From: Limnohabitans sp. 2KL-27
GTDB taxonomy: Bacteria > Pseudomonadota > Gammaproteobacteria > Burkholderiales > Burkholderiaceae_C
Assembly (NCBI RefSeq): GCF_001269345.1
Contig: NZ_CXOP01000002.1
Coordinates: forward strand, 558,853-622,852
DNA length: 64,000 nt
Direction of reading: 5' to 3'
Shown here: one piece after another, positions 59,224-64,000 of the stretch
Position numbering within the stretch: the first letter of the stretch is position 1
How the letters are laid out: each line of letters starts with the position of its first letter
Program-made: the position numbers and the translations under genes
The notes under the pieces: model-generated
Told to the model about the DNA's origin: nothing
The model's input: the letters and a program-made list of their open reading frames with translations, nothing else
The model's database searches: none

Positions 59224-60558
59224 GTGGCCCACACCGACCTGAACATGGACAACCAGTGGTTGCCTTTCACGCCCAACCGCACGTTCAAGCAAGACCCGCG
59301 CGTGTTTGTAGGTGCCGAGGGCATGCACTTCACCACCCACGATGGCAAAAAAGTCATCGATGGCATCTCCAGCCTGTGGTGCGTGGGTGCGGGTCACAAC
59401 CGCCGCCCGATCAACGAAGCCATCAAAAAACAGCTGGACACGCTGGACTACGCCACGGCCTTTCAGGCCAGCAACGACAAGGCCTTCAAGGCGGCGCAGA
59501 TGATCGCCGAGATGGCCCCCGGTGACCTGAACAAGGTGCTGTTTTGCAATTCGGGCTCCGAAGCCGCCGACACCGCCCTGAAAGTGGCTCTGGCCTACCA
59601 CCGCGCACGTGGCGAAGGCCACCGCAATGTGTTCATTGGCCGTGAAAAGGGCTACCACGGGGTCAACTTTGGCGGCATGAGCGTGGGCGGCCTGCCTGCC
59701 AACCGCAAGGTGTATGGCGCGCAGCTGCTGCCGCGTGTGGACCACATGCGCTTCATCCACGACCCGGTCAACCACGCTTACATCCACCACGAAGAACCCG
59801 TGTGGGCCGAAGACCCCTTGTTGGAGCTGGAAAACCGCATTCTGGTGTTGCACGACCCGAGCAACATCGCCGCCGTGATCGTCGAGCCGATTGCCGGCAG
59901 CGCGGGCTGGTACATCCCGCCCCAAGGCTATGTGAAGCGTTTGCGCGAAATTTGTGACAAGCATGGCATCTTGCTGATTTTTGACGAGGTCATCACCGGC
60001 TTTGGCCGCTTGGGCGTGAACTTTGGGGCGGATTACTACGGTGTGGTGCCGGACATGCTGAACTTTGCCAAGGCCGTGACCAACGGCGTGATCCCGCTGG
60101 GTGGCGTGATCTGCCGTGACTTCATCTACGACGCCATGATGAACGCCAACTCACCGGCCCATGCGATCGAGTTTTTCCATGGCTACACCTATTCAGGCCA
60201 CCCTGTGGCCTGCGCCGCGGCCATTGCCACGCTCGACTTGATGAAGGAAGAAAACCTGTTCGCTCGTGCGGGCCAGCAAGGCCGTGTTCTGGGCGATGCC
60301 ATGCACAGTGCACTCAAGGGCTTGCCCCATGTGATCGGCATCCGCACGCTGGGTCTGGCCGGTGCGGTGGAGCTGGCCAGCATCCCGGGCACGCCCGGCA
60401 AGCGCGCCTACGACATCTTCATGGACTGTTTCCACCATGGCGTGTGGGTCCGTCCGGCTGGCGAAAACATCGTCATCTGCCCACCCTACATCGTGGAAGA
60501 CGCGCACATCGACCAGATCGTGCAGACCGTGGCCGACAGCATCCGCAGGCATGCTTGA
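59224..60558 (+). CDS. Omega-amino acid:pyruvate aminotransferase-like class III aminotransferase
   Basis: A 444-residue class III PLP aminotransferase. The segment GDLNKVLFCNSGSEAADTALK binds cofactor phosphate, LLIFDEVITGFGRLG holds the PLP-contacting Asp, and the Schiff-base Lys is in LNFAKAVTNGVIPLGG. The pattern fits beta-alanine/omega-amino acid:pyruvate transaminases. The start is taken as GTG 59224 with GAGGAG 8 nt upstream; ATG 59245 is possible. An AbrB-family membrane gene follows on the same strand. Confidence 0.9.
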   Translation: MAHTDLNMDNQWLPFTPNRTFKQDPRVFVGAEGMHFTTHDGKKVIDGISSLWCVGAGHNRRPINEAIKKQLDTLDYATAFQASNDKAFKAAQMIAEMAPGDLNKVLFCNSGSEAADTALKVALAYHRARGEGHRNVFIGREKGYHGVNFGGMSVGGLPANRKVYGAQLLPRVDHMRFIHDPVNHAYIHHEEPVWAEDPLLELENRILVLHDPSNIAAVIVEPIAGSAGWYIPPQGYVKRLREICDKHGILLIFDEVITGFGRLGVNFGADYYGVVPDMLNFAKAVTNGVIPLGGVICRDFIYDAMMNANSPAHAIEFFHGYTYSGHPVACAAAIATLDLMKEENLFARAGQQGRVLGDAMHSALKGLPHVIGIRTLGLAGAVELASIPGTPGKRAYDIFMDCFHHGVWVRPAGENIVICPPYIVEDAHIDQIVQTVADSIRRHA

Positions 60559-60576
60559 GCGGATGATCTGCGAAGC

Positions 60577-61653
60577 ATGAGCGTGGCGCTTCGAGCGGCG
60601 CTGACCTTGCTGGTGGCGCTGATGGCCGCCCAGCTTTGTGTGGGGCTGCGCACCCCGATTCCTTGGATGTTGGGGCCATTGCTGGTCACGGCCGTGGCTT
60701 CGGTGTGGGGTGCACCCACCTACAGTGTGCCCTGGCTGCGCAACGCTGGGCAATGGGTGATTGGGGTGGTGCTGGGGCTGTATTTCACCCCGCAAGTGGG
60801 TGCCTTGGTGGTCAGCCTGTGGTGGGCCATTGCGCTGGCGGTGCTTTGGGCCTTGGTCCTGGGTGCCTTGTTTGACGCCTGGTTGCAACATCGTCACAGG
60901 GCTGACATGGCCCATTTGCCGCCCAAGGCTTGGCGGGCAACCACTTACTTTGCCAGTGCGATCGGCGGTGCGTCCGAAATGACCTTGCTGGCCGAGCGCC
61001 ACGGCGCGCGCACCGATCTGGTGGCCGCCGCCCACAGTGTGCGCCTGGTGCTGGTGGTGTTGACCTTGCCTTTTGCCATGCAGTGGGCACAAAGCCACTG
61101 GGGTTTGCAGGTGGATGCGCGTTTGCTGCCCGGTCCGGTGGTGGCCCATGGGTGGGGTTTGTTGGGTTTGGCACTGGTCACGGGGGCGGGCGCCTTGGTC
61201 ATGGTGGCTTTCAAGCGGACCAATCCCTGGTTCATGGGCGCTTTGCTGGTCTCGATGGGCTTGACGCTGTCAGGCGTGCATTGGTCGGCCGTGCCCACGG
61301 ATTTGTCGAATGCCGCACAGTTGCTCATCGGCATCAGCCTGGGTGTGCGCTTTCAGCGTGAATTTGTGCACACCGCACCGCGTTGGCTCGCCACGGCGGC
61401 CTTGGGCGCTGTGGCCATGATGCTTTTGTCGCTGGGGTTTGGCCTGTTCTTGGCCCACAGCACGGGCTTGCACCCGGCCACCCTGATTTTGGGAACCTCT
61501 CCCGGTGGCATTGCCGAGATGGCCATCACCGCCAAGGTCTTGCAGTTGGGGGTGCCGGTGGTCACGACCTTTCAGGTCTGCCGTTTGGTGGCGGTGCTGA
61601 TTTTGGTGGGGCCGATTTTCAAGTGGGTCGGCAGACACAAAAAAGCCGCCTGA
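60577..61653 (+). CDS. AbrB-duplication (TIGR03082) membrane protein
   Basis: A 358-residue multi-helix inner-membrane protein with two similar halves carrying the signature of the AbrB/ammonia monooxygenase-like (PF05145) family: GLRTPIPWMLGPLL in the first half and FMGALLVSMGLTL in the second, with GGASEMTLLAERHG and TSPGGIAEMAITAK at equivalent places. The function is unknown; some members are transcription-linked, others are likely transporters. It lies 18 bp after the aminotransferase. Confidence 0.85.
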   Translation: MSVALRAALTLLVALMAAQLCVGLRTPIPWMLGPLLVTAVASVWGAPTYSVPWLRNAGQWVIGVVLGLYFTPQVGALVVSLWWAIALAVLWALVLGALFDAWLQHRHRADMAHLPPKAWRATTYFASAIGGASEMTLLAERHGARTDLVAAAHSVRLVLVVLTLPFAMQWAQSHWGLQVDARLLPGPVVAHGWGLLGLALVTGAGALVMVAFKRTNPWFMGALLVSMGLTLSGVHWSAVPTDLSNAAQLLIGISLGVRFQREFVHTAPRWLATAALGAVAMMLLSLGFGLFLAHSTGLHPATLILGTSPGGIAEMAITAKVLQLGVPVVTTFQVCRLVAVLILVGPIFKWVGRHKKAA

Positions 61654-61666
61654 AGGGCAGGCGGCT
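61644..61666 (-). terminator. Terminator for the DUF3567 gene, overlapping the AbrB gene's 3' end
   Basis: A perfect 9-bp stem AGCCGCCTG/CAGGCGGCT with a 5-nt loop. The U-run exists on the minus strand (AAAAAA on its left), so it ends transcripts of the DUF3567/DUF3108 strand; its 5' part overlaps the AbrB stop codon. Confidence 0.75.
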
Positions 61667-61745
61667 GATGATGCGTCGGGCGAAGATGCGGCTTTGACAT
61701 GCGTCAGGCCCGCAAGTTCGGTGCACCCTGAGCGGAGCCGTCGTG

Positions 61746-62027
61746 TCAGTGCACCACGACCGGTTGCTGGGCCAAGCCGGTGTAGCCTTCGAGCGTGTCT
61801 TCGACTTCTTCCTGCGTCGGGGTGTGCTGCTGCCAGGCCTGGATTTGCTGTTGAAACATTTCAGCCCACGAGCCGTCCAGATACACCTCTTTGCCTGAGC
61901 GCTTGTCCACGATTTCAAAACCATGGCGTTCCAGCAGGGGTGGGCTGGTCACGGGGGCCGGTTCGGCAGGTGCGTTGGCCAACACATGCATCACGGCAAA
62001 GGTTTCGGATTCGTAGAGCAGGTTCAT
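61746..62027 (-). CDS. DUF3567 protein
   Basis: A 93-residue soluble protein beginning MNLLYESETFAVMHVL, with RHGFEIVDKRSGKEVYLDGS in the middle and an acidic C-terminus. I recognise this as DUF3567, a family found mainly in Burkholderiales. Its function is unknown. The ATG at 62027 with a purine-rich AGGGAGAA site upstream gives the conserved N-terminus. The DUF3108 gene is 53 bp upstream on the same strand and may share the transcript. Confidence 0.8.
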   Translation of the reverse strand: MNLLYESETFAVMHVLANAPAEPAPVTSPPLLERHGFEIVDKRSGKEVYLDGSWAEMFQQQIQAWQQHTPTQEEVEDTLEGYTGLAQQPVVVH

Positions 62028-62080
62028 GCGTTCATTCTCCCTCAAGTTCTGCTCCACAAGTGGGGCTTTTCAGAACAACT

Positions 62081-63322
62081 TCAAGATGGTGTGGTTTTTT
62101 CTCCGGCAGGGGCCGAAGCGGGCAGTGGGGGCAAGGCTTCTTGGCCGCGCATCACCAAATCGATGTAGCTGCCGCTGACCTGGGTGATGCGGATGCGAAC
62201 AGGCATCCAGGCGTGCTGTGCAGAGACCCAGAACTCGACTGTGGCGTCGAAGCGGTTGCGCGGCTGACACACCCATTTGAGGGTGGAGACGGCTTGTCCG
62301 TTCAGTTGCAGGGTTTCAGGCGCCCCCAGAGTCAACAGCCAAGGCAGAGCGTCCCGGATGGTGGCGGTTTGCAGCAGCAAACGCGTGCCGGGTTGGAAGC
62401 GCTGGGGCTCACCGGCCATGGCTGCGGCCAGTTGCACATACAGGCTGATCTGGTCTTGTGCACCCGCTTCGAGCACGGCCACCGGGGCGTTGTTGCTGAA
62501 GATCACCCGGTTTTGCATGCGGTCAAAGTGGGCGGCCCGCTCGTTGCGCCAGCTGTCCGAGAAACGGTTGGGGGCCAGGCCTGCGCTGGTGATGTCGCCC
62601 TGGCTGCGCCAGTGGCGGGTGCCCACCAAAAATGCCTTCACCGACAGGCCCAAGGCATAAGCCGTCTCGTTGTGCTGCCACCTCAATTCACCGCTGGCGT
62701 GGTAATTCAAGCCCTTGTCCTGGCCCGTCAGGCGGTAGCTCAACAAAACCGGGGGTGGCAGTGCGCCCAGCGGTATGGGCGGTAAAGCGGTGCTGGCTGT
62801 GTCGGCGGGGACTGCTGCAGATGCTGAGGATGCTTCGGGGACCAAAGGGCTGGCTGGCGCAGGACTGGCGCCGATTTCTTGTGCTTTTTCTGAAGCTGAC
62901 AACGCGTCAGAGGCTGATGGCGTGGGCTCAGGTGTTGTTTGAGGTGTGGGCGCAGAGGTGGGCTCGGCCATGGCGCTGTCGTTGGCCATGGCCACATCGA
63001 CGGGTGGGGCGGGCGGCGTTGCTGGTGTCGGGTCTGGTGCCGGTGCGGCTTTGGGCTCGGTCGCCACCCGGGTGCGAGCTTGGGGGGCAGCGGCTTGCAC
63101 AGGCGAGAGTGTTGGCGCGGGTGTGGGCGGCACCCACCGGGTTTGCATGGGGGCGACGCGGATCGGTTCTGCCGTTTGCAGCCGCCACTCCAGCGTGCCG
63201 CTCAGGCCCAAGACCAAAGCCATGTGCACGGCCAGCACGGCAGCCACCAGCGACAGCGGTGGACGGCGCGATGGCTGCGCTGTCCCGATTGAGCTGGCTT
63301 TGGCGCTGGAATGTGCAGGCAC
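62081..63322 (-). CDS. DUF3108 exported protein
   Basis: A 413-residue protein. A hydrophobic N-terminal segment (SLVAAVLAVHMALVLGLSG) after a basic stretch is a signal anchor, a very Pro/Ala-rich linker (about 70-190) follows, and the C-terminal half is a beta-rich DUF3108 domain (YHASGELRWQ; SGYIDLVMRGQE-like end). It looks periplasmic or anchored like TonB-type proteins, role unknown. The GTG at 63322 is taken, since longer reading would enter the IclR gene; it ends 14 nt before that gene's stop. Downstream is DUF3567. Confidence 0.82.
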   Translation of the reverse strand: MPAHSSAKASSIGTAQPSRRPPLSLVAAVLAVHMALVLGLSGTLEWRLQTAEPIRVAPMQTRWVPPTPAPTLSPVQAAAPQARTRVATEPKAAPAPDPTPATPPAPPVDVAMANDSAMAEPTSAPTPQTTPEPTPSASDALSASEKAQEIGASPAPASPLVPEASSASAAVPADTASTALPPIPLGALPPPVLLSYRLTGQDKGLNYHASGELRWQHNETAYALGLSVKAFLVGTRHWRSQGDITSAGLAPNRFSDSWRNERAAHFDRMQNRVIFSNNAPVAVLEAGAQDQISLYVQLAAAMAGEPQRFQPGTRLLLQTATIRDALPWLLTLGAPETLQLNGQAVSTLKWVCQPRNRFDATVEFWVSAQHAWMPVRIRITQVSGSYIDLVMRGQEALPPLPASAPAGEKTTPS

Positions 63323-63336
63323 CCGAGCCCTCCTGT

Positions 63337-64000
63337 TCAGCGGCTGCGCCAGCCCAGATCGGCCGACAGTTGCTGCGCGAATTGGCGCAAGCTTTGCGCA
63401 ATTGGCCCGTCCCATGCGGTGTCGAGTGTGGCCGACGATCCCAGCGCCACCACGCCCAGCACCAAGTGCCCATCGGCGTCAAAGACCGGTGCACAAAACC
63501 CGGAAATGCCGGGCAGCAGCACGTTGACCACGCGGCCCAAGCCTTGTTGGCGGGTTTCTTTCACCATGGCCTGCAGTTGCGCCGGTGTGCTGGGCAAGTC
63601 ACTGCGACCCAATTTGCGGGCCAATGCCAGCTCTTCTTCGATCATGGGCCCCGCTTTTTCGGCTGCGCCGCCATGGCTGTTGAAGGCGGTAAAGCAACGC
63701 CCCGTGGCCGATGACAGCAGGGGCATCACATCGCCCAAGCGCAAGCTGACCGGCATGGCCAAAGGTGTCTCTTGCCAGTGCACCAGGGTGGGCCCCCGGT
63801 TGCCCCAGACGGCCAGGGCCATGGTGTGGCCGGTGATCTCGATCAATGCGGGCAAGCGTTCGCGCGCCATCTTGACGGCGTCCAGCCGTGACAAGGTGGC
63901 CAGTCCCAAGCGCAAGGTGGCTGGGCCCAGCTCGTAGCGTGTGCTGGTGCTGTCTTGCACCACCAAACCCAGGCGCTGGAAACTGACCAGATATCGGTGG
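63337..64000 (-). CDS. IclR-family transcriptional regulator, 5' truncated by window edge
   Basis: The minus-strand frame runs off the right edge; 221 C-terminal residues are visible. The end of the winged helix is seen (HRYLVSFQRLGLVVQD, then YELGPATLRLGLATLS), followed by the IclR effector domain (MALAVWGNRGPTLVHWQE; SATGRCFTAFNSHGG). Regulators of this kind control aromatic and organic-acid pathways. Its target is presumably beyond the window. The stop lies 14 nt before the DUF3108 start. Confidence 0.92.
   Translation of the reverse strand, partial: HRYLVSFQRLGLVVQDSTSTRYELGPATLRLGLATLSRLDAVKMARERLPALIEITGHTMALAVWGNRGPTLVHWQETPLAMPVSLRLGDVMPLLSSATGRCFTAFNSHGGAAEKAGPMIEEELALARKLGRSDLPSTPAQLQAMVKETRQQGLGRVVNVLLPGISGFCAPVFDADGHLVLGVVALGSSATLDTAWDGPIAQSLRQFAQQLSADLGWRSR

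Overview
This 64 kb window looks like chromosomal DNA of a betaproteobacterium of the order Burkholderiales, most likely a Comamonadaceae member such as Limnohabitans, Rhodoferax or Polaromonas. This is inferred from gene content and order, the moderately high G+C, and the many Liv-type ABC and TRAP transporters placed next to aromatic and hydroxy-acid catabolic genes. No rRNA, insertion sequence, phage or CRISPR array is visible. One tRNA gene (tRNA-Arg, anticodon CCG) is present.

Layout. 1-6.9 kb holds housekeeping and envelope genes: a YheT-like hydrolase, a membrane-anchored cytochrome c, tRNA-Arg, an NlpC/P60 peptidase, pyrE and the exonuclease III gene with overlapping divergent start codons, a methyltransferase, a broken two-partner-secretion (TpsB) gene and a yqjD/yqjE-like membrane operon. 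6.9-8.6 kb holds an OmpA porin and two tiny membrane or lipoprotein genes. 8.8-17.9 kb is a catabolic island: a GntR/FCD repressor diverges from a Liv-type uptake system, whose second permease and both ATPases are fused in one 857-residue protein, followed by SDR, 3-hydroxyacyl-CoA-dehydrogenase-like, BKACE and SDR enzymes. 18.7-24.6 kb is a second island: a D-cysteine desulfhydrase/L-cysteate lyase homologue, a complete TRAP transporter, an alpha/beta hydrolase and a LysR regulator.

24.9-34.7 kb is core: an MBL hydrolase with an apparently leaderless promoter, an M48 protease, an AmpG-like transporter, a two-component system, and radA, ilvE and nitronate monooxygenase genes. 35.0-43.5 kb is the homoprotocatechuate (hpa) meta-cleavage operon hpaR-G1-G2-E-D-F-H-I, with a class II aldolase and a PanE-like reductase downstream but no hydroxylase or transporter. 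43.6-51 kb holds a DMT exporter, rsmI/yraN/diaA/dolP, a beta-hydroxyacid dehydrogenase, yggS and a carboxyltransferase with an N-terminal biotinyl domain. 51.1-55.4 kb is a compact minus-strand aromatic operon (MarR, FAD monooxygenase, DUF2783, VOC protein, fumarylacetoacetase) behind two operator-like palindromes. 55.5-64 kb carries glcD, a GcvA-like LysR, purU, an omega-aminotransferase, an AbrB-family membrane protein, DUF3567 and DUF3108 proteins and a truncated IclR regulator.

How it works together. The window suggests a freshwater-type heterotroph that scavenges organic acids, amino-acid-like compounds and hydroxyphenylacetates. Each catabolic island pairs one regulator (GntR, LysR, HpaR/MarR, MarR) with its enzymes, and three of the four have conspicuous palindromes at the regulator's promoter. 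The least explained systems are the Liv-fusion/BKACE island and the MarR-FAD monooxygenase-DUF2783-VOC-FAH operon; both have readable chemistry but no obvious substrate.
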